Numbered from the stretch's first letter, positions 15,090 through 27,614 are shown. The stretch: DNA of 48,437 nt from Coriobacteriaceae bacterium AM100-PB1-1D-6A (GCA_027660625.1 JAQDNC010000016.1:1-48437), one strand, 5' to 3'. The notes: generated by a model not told the origin, from the sequence alone. Numbers and translations: made by a program.

Positions 15090-17540
15090 CTAGATAAGCC
15101 CAAAATGTTCGAGCGCGGTGACGACGCCGTCGTGGTCGAAGCTGTCGGTTACGTAGTCGGCCTTTTCCTTGAGGAAGTCCGGCGCGTTGCCCATGGCGAT
15201 GCCAACATCGACCGCCTCCATGAGGGCGATGTCGTTGCTCGCGTCGCCAATGCCATATACGGTGCCGTGGTCTGGTCCCAGGGCGTCAAGCACAGCCTTG
15301 ATTCCGGCCCGTTTGGTGCACTCGCGCGGCGAGATTTCTGTGACCTCGAGCTCGAGCTCGTTGAGGCAGAGCAGAGGTCCAAGCTCTTCATCTTGGGCGA
15401 TGCGGTTGGCAAGTGGTGTGGACATAAGAATTTTATAGGCGTTGTAGTGCTCAAGTTGCGTGACGGCGTCGCCCACGGTGCGTGCGTATCCGTACGTCTC
15501 GGGGGCATCTGCACTCATGCGCACGACGCGATCGATGCCCTCAAAGCGAATGACCTCGCCCGATTGCTCGAGATAGGGGGCGAGGCGCTGTAACATGCCG
15601 GGGCTTATGGCAGCGTTTCGCACGACGCGCCCCTCGAGTTCGGCGTAACCGCCCGCGAGGCACACGACGCCTGCCCACGGCAGTTCGAGCAGCTTGGGAT
15701 GGATGCAGCTGAGGGTGCGCCCCGTACAGATAAAAGCTTTGTTGCCGTTGGCGACAAACGTGCGAATTGCCTGTGCAACCGTCTCGTTGGGATAGGGGGA
15801 AAGATCTCGCTCGCCCTCGGGGAGCTCTTGGGCAAGTTTGGGATCTTGCCAGGCGAGCGTACCGTCGATGTCGAAGAAGCAGACATTGCCATACTTTTTG
15901 GCGCCATCGCCGGCATGAAAAGGCGAGGCGGCGAATGCAAAACCCGGTTCGAGTCCCATAATCTGATCAAAGTGTTCTTTGACGCGGGGTACCGAGATGC
16001 CGATGATTACCTGAGCGGTCTTGCCGGTGACGATGAGGCCTTTGGCACCCGCTGCGACAAAGGTCGCATTGTCCGCGACGATGGAGGGATCCACGACTTC
16101 GACGCGCAGACGCGTGGCGCAGTTGGTTGCGCCCACAATATTGCCAACGCCACCTAAAAGCTGAATTACCCGCTCAGCGAGGACGTGATCTTGATCGGAT
16201 CGACTATTGACCTCGTCATTGGGAGATTGCTCTTTGGCAAAGCCGCTTCCCGTTAAATGATCGATTGCCGCGCGATTGGCGACATGATCCTCGCGGCCCG
16301 GCGTCTTAAGGTCATAGATCAAGATGAGTGCTCGAAAACTAACAAAAAAGATGAGGCTAAAGGCAAGGCCGATACCGAGCGCCAAAAGGTAGGAGCCGGC
16401 ATGCGTCCGCATGAGCGGAATAAAGTTGAAGGCTGCCATCTCCATGAGGCCGCCCGAGAAGATGCCGACGATGCCAAAGAGATTCATGGTTGTGGCAAGG
16501 CAAGACGATAAGACGGCGTAGAGAAAAAAGAGCCCGGGGTGGGTGAACATAAAGAGAAACTCGAGTGGCTCGGTAACGCCGCAAACCACCGAGGCGATGA
16601 TGGCGGGAACAAGGATGGCCCTGAGGCCGGCGCGGCGCTCTGGTTTTGCGGTGGAGTAGAACGCGGCTGCGATGGCGGGAAGGCCAAAGAGCTTGACCCA
16701 GCCGGTGGCGGTAAAACCGGCCCACGGCGCAAGTTCATTAAGGGGGCGCGTGCTATGGGAGAGGATGGGGAGCAAGCTGCTCCACGTGGCGTAGATGCCG
16801 TCGTTAATGACCAGGTTGTCGTAGTAGATCGGCATGTAGAGCAGGTGGTGCAGCCCCATGGGCTCGAGCGCTCGCTCCAAAAGCACAAAGATGCCCACGC
16901 CAAAGGGGCCGACGCCCGCAAGTGCGTGGCGCAGTGTTTCGGTCACAGCGTATACGGAGGGCACGATGGCGGCCGAGATAGCGGCAAGGGCAAACACGGC
17001 AAAAAAGCTGATGAGGTAGACCAGCGAGGAGCCCGAGAAGGTGCCGAGCCAATCGGGAACCTTGACATCGTAGAAGCGGTCATGGATGGCGACGACGGTT
17101 GCCGACACCGCCAGCGGGCCGATAATGCCGGTGTCGAGCGTCTTGATGCCGTCGATGATGGTGATGCCGCTAGCGGAGGTCAAAGACGACGGGTACTTAA
17201 GTCCAAGGTTGTCTCCGCTCAGCTTGATGATCTCGCTCAAAAAGAAGCAATAGGCAAAATAGGCCACGAGCGCCTCGAGGCAACAACGTGCCGGTTGCTT
17301 TTGGGCAAGGCCGATGGGCAGCGCTACGGCAAAAAGGAGCGGAAGTCGTTTAAAGACCGTCCACGAGCCGCGCTGAATGATAGTCCAAAAAACGTACCAA
17401 GGGGTTCCGTATACGGCGAGGTCGCCGACGATATCCGCAGACGTTGCGAGGGCGGAGACGCCGACCATAAGGCCCGATATGGAAAACAACATGGCGGGCG
17501 CGAACATTGCCCCGCCAAAGCGTTGGATTTTTTGCAGCAT
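15090..17540 (-). CDS. PTS sugar transporter IIC-IIB fused to a HAD-family phosphatase
   Basis: 816 residues. The N-terminal ~430 are a glucose/maltose-family EIIC permease (FGGAMFAPAMLFSISGLMVGV, later CGVTEPLEFLFMFTHPGLFFLY). An EIIB domain follows with LGGVGNIVGATNCATRLRVEV, whose Cys near 473 carries the phosphate. The last ~260 residues are a Cof-type HAD hydrolase (FFDIDGTLAWQ with the nucleophile Asp near 557, FICTGRTL, and GIGDASNDIALMEAVDVGIAMGNA). It should import and phosphorylate a sugar, probably an alpha-glucoside, and may dephosphorylate a sugar phosphate with its own tail. No IIA domain is present. GGGAGG precedes the ATG. It is divergent from its probable GntR regulator. Confidence 0.9.
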   Translation of the reverse strand: MLQKIQRFGGAMFAPAMLFSISGLMVGVSALATSADIVGDLAVYGTPWYVFWTIIQRGSWTVFKRLPLLFAVALPIGLAQKQPARCCLEALVAYFAYCFFLSEIIKLSGDNLGLKYPSSLTSASGITIIDGIKTLDTGIIGPLAVSATVVAIHDRFYDVKVPDWLGTFSGSSLVYLISFFAVFALAAISAAIVPSVYAVTETLRHALAGVGPFGVGIFVLLERALEPMGLHHLLYMPIYYDNLVINDGIYATWSSLLPILSHSTRPLNELAPWAGFTATGWVKLFGLPAIAAAFYSTAKPERRAGLRAILVPAIIASVVCGVTEPLEFLFMFTHPGLFFLYAVLSSCLATTMNLFGIVGIFSGGLMEMAAFNFIPLMRTHAGSYLLALGIGLAFSLIFFVSFRALILIYDLKTPGREDHVANRAAIDHLTGSGFAKEQSPNDEVNSRSDQDHVLAERVIQLLGGVGNIVGATNCATRLRVEVVDPSIVADNATFVAAGAKGLIVTGKTAQVIIGISVPRVKEHFDQIMGLEPGFAFAASPFHAGDGAKKYGNVCFFDIDGTLAWQDPKLAQELPEGERDLSPYPNETVAQAIRTFVANGNKAFICTGRTLSCIHPKLLELPWAGVVCLAGGYAELEGRVVRNAAISPGMLQRLAPYLEQSGEVIRFEGIDRVVRMSADAPETYGYARTVGDAVTQLEHYNAYKILMSTPLANRIAQDEELGPLLCLNELELEVTEISPRECTKRAGIKAVLDALGPDHGTVYGIGDASNDIALMEAVDVGIAMGNAPDFLKEKADYVTDSFDHDGVVTALEHFGLI

Positions 17541-17581
17541 GTTCTGCCTCCCGAATATCGAGGCGCGTTGCGCGTGGTGAA

Positions 17582-17593
17582 ACGTTTAAACAA
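17582..17593. promoter_or_regulatory. GTTTAAAC-type operator, site 1
   Basis: ACGTTTAAACAA, 42 bases upstream of the PTS start codon. It shares the right half TTTAAACAA with site 2 and the malQ site family. Probably bound by the divergently encoded GntR/UTRA regulator. Confidence 0.5.
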
Positions 17594-17703
17594 TGGATTC
17601 ATTGTAGAGGACCAGACGATTGTCATACCGGCAGTTTTGAGCGAAACCGGTTTGAGCGTGACAGAAACCGTCAACGGTTAAATCCTGTCGCTTTGCCGAT
17701 AAT

Positions 17704-17715
17704 CGGTTTAAACAA
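17704..17715. promoter_or_regulatory. GTTTAAAC-type operator, site 2
   Basis: CGGTTTAAACAA, 53 bases upstream of the GntR start codon, suggesting autoregulation together with site 1. Confidence 0.5.
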
Positions 17716-17767
17716 CTTCAAGAAATGCTATCGTGCCTAGCCATACATATTCATTAGAGGTGAAGTC

Positions 17768-18487
17768 ATGCCAAAAGCGATTTACGAAGGAATCTACCGC
17801 GAGATCCGTTCGCGCATCATTAACGGGACTTATGCGTTTCAGGAGATGCTGCCAACCGAAGCCGAGCTGACCGCGGAATTTGGCTGCACGCGCAATACCG
17901 TTCGACGCGCCTTGAGCATGCTGGCCGACCAGATGTTTGTGCAGCCTATACACGGCAAGGGCGTGCGCGTTATTTGGCTCAAGGGTGAAACCGACATGCT
18001 GGGCGCACTCGAGGAAGTCGAGTCGTTTGGCGAATTTGCAAAGCGCAACAATGCCGTTGCATCGACGGACGTTAAGTCTTTTGAGCATTTGATTTGCACC
18101 GAGCAACTCTCTCGTCGCCTGGGCTTTAAGGTGGGCGAGGAGTTGATTCGCGTGGTGCGTGTCCGAAGCCTCAACGGCAACGCGCGCCAAGTGGACCATG
18201 GTTACTTTTTGGAGTCAATCGCCAAGGGCCTGACGCCCGAGATCGCCGCAAAGTCAATTTACGACTATCTGGAGCACAAACGCGGCGTCAAGGTGATGGC
18301 GAGTCGCCGTACAGTGAGCGTCGAGCTCGCCAACGATGAGGACTGCAGCTATCTTGACCTCGGCAAATACAACTGCGTTGCCGTCATGGAGAGCCAGTCG
18401 TACACCTCGGATGGCATCTTGTTCGAGGTCACGCATGCCCGCACGCATCCCGAGATCTTCCACTACCGCGTCAACTCCAAGCGATAG
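17768..18487 (+). CDS. GntR-family regulator with UTRA ligand domain (TreR-like)
   Basis: 239 residues. The N-terminal winged helix is clear (IYREIRSRIINGTYAFQEMLPTEAELTAEFG, then TRNTVRRALSMLADQMFVQPIHGKGVRV), followed by a UTRA domain (LIRVVRVRSLNGNARQVDHGYF to the C-terminus) that typically binds a phosphorylated sugar. AGAGGTGA precedes the ATG. Its position between a PTS transporter and a sugar ABC importer, with GTTTAAAC-like sites at both, argues for control of this alpha-glucan block, with a sugar phosphate produced by the PTS as the likely signal. Assignment as a TreR ortholog is only by resemblance. Confidence 0.88.
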   Translation: MPKAIYEGIYREIRSRIINGTYAFQEMLPTEAELTAEFGCTRNTVRRALSMLADQMFVQPIHGKGVRVIWLKGETDMLGALEEVESFGEFAKRNNAVASTDVKSFEHLICTEQLSRRLGFKVGEELIRVVRVRSLNGNARQVDHGYFLESIAKGLTPEIAAKSIYDYLEHKRGVKVMASRRTVSVELANDEDCSYLDLGKYNCVAVMESQSYTSDGILFEVTHARTHPEIFHYRVNSKR

Positions 18488-18529
18488 CCGGCTAGCTCGC
18501 AGCCTGACGAGACTCATGCCCTCAAAGCG

Positions 18530-18576
18530 AAAACGCCCGGTCAAACCGACGATGCATCGGCTTGACCGGGCGTTTT
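18530..18576. terminator. Bidirectional-looking terminator after the GntR gene
   Basis: Fifteen-pair stem AAAACGCCCGGTCAA/TTGACCGGGCGTTTT with a 17-base loop that itself pairs CCGA/TCGG. The T run is TTTTCT on the plus strand. Confidence 0.8.
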
Positions 18577-18598
18577 CTCTGCATTCGATAACAAATAA

Positions 18599-18610
18599 TT
18601 GTTTATACAA
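18599..18610. promoter_or_regulatory. GTTTAAAC-type operator, site 3
   Basis: TTGTTTATACAA, an imperfect palindrome with the TTGTTTA-ACAA frame. Just downstream AACTTG/CAAGTT (18611-18630) forms another small dyad. Upstream of the sugar-binding protein gene. Confidence 0.45.
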
Positions 18611-18673
18611 AACTTGTCAAGTATCAAGTTGAAATTACCGTTCACCGAAGTTTTTCTACCGCTCTAGTAATAC

Positions 18674-18685
18674 TTGTTCAAACAA
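18674..18685. promoter_or_regulatory. GTTTAAAC-type operator, site 4
   Basis: TTGTTCAAACAA, one mismatch from a perfect palindrome, 108 bases before the sugar-binding protein start. Sites 3 and 4 are 75 bases apart, about seven helical turns. Confidence 0.5.
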
Positions 18686-18793
18686 CTAGTCAAATAGCGT
18701 ATCGTTCAAATCAGCAAAAGGGGCAAAGTCCCCGAGCCAATCTCCGAAGGCGGCGGCAAAGGGTGCCGCCACGGTGTGAAAGGGTGGATTGTA

Positions 18794-20110
18794 ATGAAGA
18801 ACGAAATGAGCAGAAGGCAGTTCCTGGGTTTTGCTGGTTCCGCGGCTGCGGTTCTTGGTCTGGGTCTCGTGGGCTGCGGTGGCTCCGCCGGCTCCGGCTC
18901 CTCTGCTTCTGGTGACGCTGCCGAGGTCTACTTCCTCCAATTCAAGCCCGAGGTCGACAAGGAGTGGAAGGAGATCGCCAAGGCGTACAAGGAGGAGAAG
19001 GGCGTCGAGGTCAAGATCGTGACCGCCGCCTCCAACACCTACGAGGAGAAGCTCAAGTCCGAGATGTCCAAGAGCTCCGCTCCGACCCTGTTCCAGGTCA
19101 ACGGCCCCACCGGTCTTAAGAACTGGAAGGATTACTGCGCCGATCTGTCCGATACCAAGCTCCGCGGTGAGCTCATTGACGACTCCCTGGCTCTGCAGTC
19201 CGATGGCAAGGATCTGGGTATCGACTGGGTCCAGGAGAGCTACGGTATCATCTACAACAAGCAGCTGCTCGAGAAGGCTGGCTACAAGGCCGAGGACATC
19301 AACTCCTTCGACAAGCTGAAGGCTTGCGCTGACGACATTCAGGCCCGCAAGGACGAGCTTGGCGTTGAGGGCGCCTTCACTTCCGCCGGCATGGATGACT
19401 CCTCCAGCTGGCGTTACACCACCCACCTCGCCAACCTCCCGCTCTACTACGAGTTCGAGAAGGAGCACAACCAGGAGGACGATGAGATCAAGGGCGAGTA
19501 TCTCGACAACTTCAAGCAGATCTTCGACCTGTATATCACCGACTCCACCTGCGATCCTTCGCAGCTTGCCTCCAAGACCGGTGACGACGCCACCAACGAG
19601 TTCGCAACCGGCAAGGCCGTCTTCTATCAGAACGGCTCTTGGGCCTACGCTGACCTCACCAAGGCCGGTATGACCGACGACCAGCTTGGCATGCTGCCGA
19701 TCTACATCGGCGTCGACGGCGAGGAGAACCAGGGCCTGTGCTCCGGCGGCGAGAACTACTGGTGCGTGAGCTCCCAGGCTTCCGAGGATGCTCAGAAGGC
19801 CACCGAGGACTTCATGTACTGGTGCGTCACCGCTGACACCCCGACCAGCATCATCGCCGACAAGATGGGTCTGACCGCTCCGTTCAAGAGCGCCAAGGAA
19901 ACCACCAACGTCTTCTCGCAGCAGGCCGTTGCCATGGCCAAGGACGGCAAGAAGACCGTTGCTTGGGACTTCGTTTACATCCCCTCCGAGGAGTGGAAGA
20001 AGAACCTCAAGCAGGCTCTGATCGCCTATGCTGCCGACAACAGCAAGTGGGACGGCGTCAAGAACGCCTTCGTCGATGGCTGGAAGACCGAGAAGGCTGC
20101 TTCCGAGTAA
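18794..20110 (+). CDS. Sugar ABC transporter substrate-binding lipoprotein
   Basis: Extracellular solute-binding protein of the MalE/UgpB type. The N-terminus KNEMSRRQFLGFAGSAAAV carries a twin-arginine motif and ends in the lipobox LVGC, followed by a Gly/Ser linker, so it is probably a Tat-exported lipoprotein. The mature part has family features such as TLFQVNGPTGLKNW, YGIIYNKQLLEKAGY and GKAVFYQNGSWAY. 438 residues is normal. I choose ATG 18794 with AAAGGGTGG upstream over an in-frame GTG at 18776. Strong codon bias indicates high expression. Substrate is probably malto-oligosaccharide, judged from the adjoining glgP and malQ. Confidence 0.9.
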   Translation: MKNEMSRRQFLGFAGSAAAVLGLGLVGCGGSAGSGSSASGDAAEVYFLQFKPEVDKEWKEIAKAYKEEKGVEVKIVTAASNTYEEKLKSEMSKSSAPTLFQVNGPTGLKNWKDYCADLSDTKLRGELIDDSLALQSDGKDLGIDWVQESYGIIYNKQLLEKAGYKAEDINSFDKLKACADDIQARKDELGVEGAFTSAGMDDSSSWRYTTHLANLPLYYEFEKEHNQEDDEIKGEYLDNFKQIFDLYITDSTCDPSQLASKTGDDATNEFATGKAVFYQNGSWAYADLTKAGMTDDQLGMLPIYIGVDGEENQGLCSGGENYWCVSSQASEDAQKATEDFMYWCVTADTPTSIIADKMGLTAPFKSAKETTNVFSQQAVAMAKDGKKTVAWDFVYIPSEEWKKNLKQALIAYAADNSKWDGVKNAFVDGWKTEKAASE

Positions 20111-20141
20111 GCAGTTGCTGCCCAAGCTATCTGATTAGCGA

Positions 20142-20176
20142 CAGGGGGCGGGCAGACGTTGGTTTGCCCGCCCTCT
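20142..20176 (+). other. Intercistronic hairpin between binding protein and permease genes
   Basis: AGGGGGCGGGCA pairs with TGCCCGCCCTCT around a ten-base loop. No T run follows. Such hairpins commonly protect the upstream binding-protein message so that it exceeds the permeases. Confidence 0.6.
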
Positions 20177-20197
20177 GCATATTGAAAGGACCCTTTT

Positions 20198-21052
20198 ATG
20201 GGCAAAGCACTCAAGCGCTGGTGGCCGCTCTTTATGCTGCCCACGTGCCTGGCGTTTATGATCGGGTTCGTGATCCCTTTTATCCAGGGCTTCTATCTCT
20301 CGTTCTGCCAGTTTATTACCATTAACAACGCGCACTTTGTCGGTATCGCGAACTACGTGCGCGCGCTGTCCGATCCGCAGTTTGCCACGTCGTTCTTCTT
20401 TACCGTGGCGTTTGCCTTCCTGTCGACGGTGCTCATCAACGTGATCGCCCTGGCAATTGCGCAGGCGCTCACCCGCAAGGCGCTCAAAGGCACCAACATC
20501 TTCCGTACGATCTTCTTTATGCCTAACCTGATCGGCGGCATCGTGTTGGGCTACATCTGGCAGATCCTGATCAACTGCCTGCTCTCCAACGTGGGCGCCC
20601 AGCTCATTGCCCTTAACTCCGCTGCCGGCTTCTGGGGCCTTATCATCCTGACCCTGTGGCAGCAGGTCGGCTACATGATGATCATCTACATCGCTGGTCT
20701 GCAGTCCATTCCGTCCGACTACATCGAGGCCGCCAAGGTCGACGGTGCCACGGCATGGCAGACGTTTTGGAAGGTTAAGATCCCTAACCTGATGCCGACC
20801 ATCACCATCTGCCTGTTCCTGTCCATCACCAACGGCTTTAAGCTGTTCGACCAGAACCTCGCCCTTACCGGCGGCGCCCCCGCGCACTCCACCGAGATGC
20901 TCGCCCTGAACATCTACAACACGTTCTATTCGCGTGCCGGTATCGCATGGCAGGGCATCGGTCAGGCCAAGGCGGTTATCTTCTGCATCCTGGTCGTAGC
21001 CATCTCCATGATTCAGCTTAAGGCCACGAGGTCCAAGGAGGTGCAGCAGTAA
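20198..21052 (+). CDS. Sugar ABC transporter permease (MalF/UgpA type)
   Basis: 284 residues with about six membrane segments and the EAA loop EAAKVDGATAWQTFWKVKIPNL near residue 184 that contacts the ATPase. GAAAGGAC precedes the ATG. The stop overlaps the next start by one base (TAATG). It forms the membrane channel with the following permease. Confidence 0.92.
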   Translation: MGKALKRWWPLFMLPTCLAFMIGFVIPFIQGFYLSFCQFITINNAHFVGIANYVRALSDPQFATSFFFTVAFAFLSTVLINVIALAIAQALTRKALKGTNIFRTIFFMPNLIGGIVLGYIWQILINCLLSNVGAQLIALNSAAGFWGLIILTLWQQVGYMMIIYIAGLQSIPSDYIEAAKVDGATAWQTFWKVKIPNLMPTITICLFLSITNGFKLFDQNLALTGGAPAHSTEMLALNIYNTFYSRAGIAWQGIGQAKAVIFCILVVAISMIQLKATRSKEVQQ

Positions 21053-21891
21053 TGAAACGCGATAAGGTTATCAACCGCGCGCTCTCGATTTTCTTTACGA
21101 TCCTGTCGCTCGCGTGGATCTACCCCGTGTTTATGATTGCGCTCAATTCCTTTAAGAAAGCGACCGCAATCAGCACCACCACGGCGTTCGATCTGCTCAC
21201 GCCCGAGACGTTCAACGGCCTCGCAAACTACATGCATGCCCTTAACGAGCAGGGCTTTGCCTCGGCATTTATGTACTCGCTCATCATCACGGTCACGTCG
21301 GTCGTGCTGATCTTGGTGTGCTGCTCCATGTGCGCTTGGTACGTGGTTCGCGTCAACAGCAAGATCTCGAACTTCTTCTATTACCTGTTCGTCTTCTCGA
21401 TGGTCGTGCCCTTCCAGATGCTCATGTTCACGCTGTCCAATTTGGCGGACCGCATCGGCTTCAACACGCCGTTCAACATCTGCTTTATCTATCTGGGCTT
21501 TGGCGCGGGCCTGGCGGTCTTTATGTTCGCCGGCTTTGTAAAGAACATCCCACTCGAGATCGAGGAGGCGGCCATGATCGACGGCTGCAACCCGGTCCAG
21601 GTGTTCTTTAAGATCGTCCTTCCCATCATGAAGCCCACCTATCTTTCGGTCGGCATTCTCGAGACCATGTGGGTCTGGAACGACTACCTGCTGCCCTACC
21701 TTACGCTCGACTCCACCAAGTACAAGACCATTCCTATCTTGATCCAGTACTTCCGCGGCGGCTACGGCCACGTCGAGCTCGGCCCCATGATGGCTTGCAT
21801 CATGATGGTCGTTGTCCCCATCGTCATCATGTACATCCTCTGCCAGAAGTACATCATCGACGGCGTGGTGGCAGGTGCCGTCAAGGGCTGA
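21052..21891 (+). CDS. Sugar ABC transporter permease (MalG/UgpE type)
   Basis: 279 residues, about six membrane segments, EAA loop EEAAMIDGCNPVQVFFKIVLPI near residue 175. Starts by TAATG overlap with the first permease and with an AGGAGGTG site in its end. Second half of the channel. Confidence 0.92.
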   Translation: MKRDKVINRALSIFFTILSLAWIYPVFMIALNSFKKATAISTTTAFDLLTPETFNGLANYMHALNEQGFASAFMYSLIITVTSVVLILVCCSMCAWYVVRVNSKISNFFYYLFVFSMVVPFQMLMFTLSNLADRIGFNTPFNICFIYLGFGAGLAVFMFAGFVKNIPLEIEEAAMIDGCNPVQVFFKIVLPIMKPTYLSVGILETMWVWNDYLLPYLTLDSTKYKTIPILIQYFRGGYGHVELGPMMACIMMVVVPIVIMYILCQKYIIDGVVAGAVKG

Positions 21892-21959
21892 TGCCGTAAC
21901 TGTTTTGCAAGTTTCTGCGGCGCCCCTCAGCGCGGCGCCGCACATCGAAAGGTAAAGAC

Positions 21960-23159
<1,200 letters not shown>

Positions 23160-23227
23160 GCCCGGTGCAACCAGGCCCTTCCTTTGGGCGACTGCGGTAT
23201 TGCCATCCTTTTGCCGCGGTCACATAT

Positions 23228-23270
23228 AAGGCTCCCCTCCCGTCCACTGGGCGAGAGGGGAGCCTTTCTT
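23228..23270 (+). terminator. Rho-independent terminator of the sugar ABC operon
   Basis: Twelve-pair stem AAGGCTCCCCTC/GAGGGGAGCCTT followed by TCTTT. Confidence 0.85.
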
Positions 23271-23298
23271 TGTGTTGGGACTGCCTGACCGGTCGTTT

Positions 23299-23515
23299 GT
23301 CTCGATCTGTAACGGATAGGGCCGATTTCGGACGTTAGATGTTACAGATCGAGACGGTTCCGCTGAGCTAACCATTTCATCTAAATCTGTAACACCAAAG
23401 GCGAATTTCACCTGCTAGATGTTACAGATTGAGATAAACCCAAGGGGAGGGGCCGGTATGTCTCAATCTGTAACAGCTGGGACCGTTTTGGTTGAGTAGT
23501 TGTTATGGATCGAGA
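23299..23515. repeat. Three tandem palindromic units with ~80-base period
   Basis: Units at 23299-23355, 23379-23435 and 23460-23515. Each is built as GTCTCGATCTGTAAC, 27 bases, GTTACAGATCGAGAC (with a few changes in units 2 and 3). The 27-base middles are all the same length, with partial similarity (a GG-CG-TTT block and a final TAGAT or TAGTT). Units start 80-81 bases apart. The array lies between convergent genes: the sugar ATPase and glgP. Confidence 0.85.
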
Positions 23516-23554
23516 TTGTTTGGCCGAGTCGGATCACAGGGTAACGTGCGAGCA

Positions 23555-23589
23555 CAAAAAACGGAGCCGCGTTGCCGTGGCTCCGTTTT
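23555..23589 (-). terminator. Rho-independent terminator of glgP
   Basis: On the minus strand the stem AAAACGGAGCC/GGCTCCGTTTT is followed by TTTTTTGTGC, 26 bases after the glgP stop. Confidence 0.85.
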
Positions 23590-23614
23590 CAAGAGGATGG
23601 GCGATGAAACCGAA

Positions 23615-25882
<2,268 letters not shown>

Positions 25883-25921
25883 GTTTCCTCCTGTGATGGG
25901 TTGATTACATGTCAGAAATTC

Positions 25922-25963
25922 AAAAGAAGCCCGCGCGAGGGATTGGAGTGGCCTCGCGCGGGG
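25922..25963 (-). terminator. Intercistronic terminator between malQ and glgP
   Basis: On the minus strand CCCGCGCGAGG pairs with CCTCGCGCGGG around an 11-base loop and is followed by CTTCTTTT. It could lower glgP expression relative to malQ or end the malQ transcript. Confidence 0.7.
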
Positions 25964-26010
25964 AAAACGGACGCGTCCGCACGATGGGGTGGGGTCGGGC
26001 GCGGTGGCTC

Positions 26011-27588
26011 CTATTGGGGAAGCTCAATTTCGTCTTCCGACGGGATGCGGAAGTAGGTCTCGGTCCAGCCGGTGAGCTTGTGCTCGAGCTCGCGGGTGAT
26101 GGCGCCATCGAGCATGCGCCAGGTCCAGTTGCCGCCCATGGTGGCGGGAGTGTTGATGCGCGCCTCGTTGCCCAGGTTGAGCAGGTCCTGCATGGTGTAG
26201 ATGCAGGTATCGCTTACGCTGGCGGCGATGGCGCGGTTGAGTGCATCGGCCATGGGCTCGCCTGCCTGCTGGTGGGTGTACAGGGCCGCCTGCTCGCGCT
26301 GACGCGGGGTGGCCGTTCCCTCAAACCAACCGCGCGCCGTCTCGTTGTCGTGTGTGCCCACATAGGCGACGGTGTTGGCAATGTAGTTGTGCGGCAGGTA
26401 GTACGAGTTGGTGCCCTCAAAGGCAAACTGCAAGATCTTCATGCCGGGGAAGCCCGAGTTGTCGCGCATGTCGATGACGCCGGGGGTGAGGAAGCCCAGG
26501 TCTTCGGCGATGATGGGCAGCGTGCCGAGCTTTTCCTCGAGCGTCTTGAAGAACTTGAGGCCGGGGCCCTGCGTCCACGAACCGTAGGACGAATCGGGTG
26601 AGGAGAACGGCACCTCCCAATAGGCCTCGAAGCCGCGGAAGTGATCCAGGCGGATGACATCGTACATGTCGAGGGCGGCGCGGATACGGCCCTCCCACCA
26701 GGAGAAACCGTCGGCTTCCATGGCGTCCCAGTCGTAGATGGGATTGCCCCAGTACTGGCCGGTGGCCGAGAACTGGTCGGGCGGCGTGCCGGCGACACTC
26801 ACAGGATTACCGGCGGCGTCGATCTTAAAGAGCTCGGGCGTGGCCCACATCTCGACGGAGTCGCGCGAGACATAGATGGGCAGGTCGCCGATGATGAGGA
26901 TATCGCGCTCGTTGGCATAGGCCTTGAGGCGGCTCCACTGACGATTGAAGAAGTACTGCGTCATCTGGTGGTAGAGCATGCGCGCGGGATGGGCGGCGCA
27001 GACCTTGGCAGAAGCCTCGCCGCGGGTACGGAGCTCTGCGGGCCACTCCCAAAAGGCCTTGAGACCGCACTCCTCCTTGACGGTCATGAACTCGCAGTAG
27101 GGGATGAGCCAGTCTTCGTTTGCTTGGACAAAGTCGTCGAAGTCGGCCGGCTTGTCGGCGGCAAAGCGCTCGGCGGCGCGGTCGAGAATCTGACGACGGC
27201 CACCAAAGATGGCACCATAGTCGACATTGCTGGGGTCGGAGCCCAGGTACACGCCGTCGATATCGCACTGCTCCAGATAGCCGGCCTCGATAAGCTCGGC
27301 AAAGTCGATGAAATTGGGGTTGCCCGCACGGGCCGAGAACGACTGATAGGGCGAGTCGCCATAGCTCGTTGTCGTAAGGGGGAGAATCTGCCAGTAATGT
27401 TGTTTGCACGAGGCGAGGAAATCGACAAAGTCATAGGCGTTCCAGCCAAAGCCGCCGATACCGTAAGGTCCGGGCAATGACGAAACGGGCATCAGAACGC
27501 CGCTTGCACGCTCCATGGATGCACTCACCGTCCTTTTGAATAAGGGGCTGCGCCGTAGATGGATAGACGGCTCGTCCCGAGTTTCCAT
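26011..27588 (-). CDS. malQ: 4-alpha-glucanotransferase (amylomaltase)
   Basis: GH77 enzyme that shuffles alpha-1,4-glucan segments and releases glucose. Family blocks: RASGVLMPVSSLPGPYGIGGFG, YWQILPL, SPYQSFSARAGNPNFIDF, GDLPIYVSRDS, IRLDHFRGFEAYW (nucleophile Asp), IAEDLGFLTPGV (acid Glu) and YVGTHDNET. The first start at 27588 gives 525 residues; the internal ATG at 27516, with GGTGAG seven bases upstream, would give 501 residues beginning MERASGVL as in most MalQ proteins and may be the true start. A GTTTAAAC-type site lies upstream. Confidence 0.93.
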   Translation of the reverse strand: METRDEPSIHLRRSPLFKRTVSASMERASGVLMPVSSLPGPYGIGGFGWNAYDFVDFLASCKQHYWQILPLTTTSYGDSPYQSFSARAGNPNFIDFAELIEAGYLEQCDIDGVYLGSDPSNVDYGAIFGGRRQILDRAAERFAADKPADFDDFVQANEDWLIPYCEFMTVKEECGLKAFWEWPAELRTRGEASAKVCAAHPARMLYHQMTQYFFNRQWSRLKAYANERDILIIGDLPIYVSRDSVEMWATPELFKIDAAGNPVSVAGTPPDQFSATGQYWGNPIYDWDAMEADGFSWWEGRIRAALDMYDVIRLDHFRGFEAYWEVPFSSPDSSYGSWTQGPGLKFFKTLEEKLGTLPIIAEDLGFLTPGVIDMRDNSGFPGMKILQFAFEGTNSYYLPHNYIANTVAYVGTHDNETARGWFEGTATPRQREQAALYTHQQAGEPMADALNRAIAASVSDTCIYTMQDLLNLGNEARINTPATMGGNWTWRMLDGAITRELEHKLTGWTETYFRIPSEDEIELPQ

Positions 27589-27614
27589 TGCTATTGTCCC
27601 TATTGTAGAACATG

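Noticed and set aside
18686..20125. 479-codon minus-strand frame opposite the sugar-binding protein
   Set aside because: Low-complexity Leu/Val/Gly translation caused by strongly biased codons on the real strand; similar shadows lie opposite cstA, the sugar ATPase, glgP and the SIS gene.
23299..23515. Possible CRISPR array
   Set aside because: The repeated parts are paired inverted halves, not uniform direct repeats, only three units exist and no cas genes are near.
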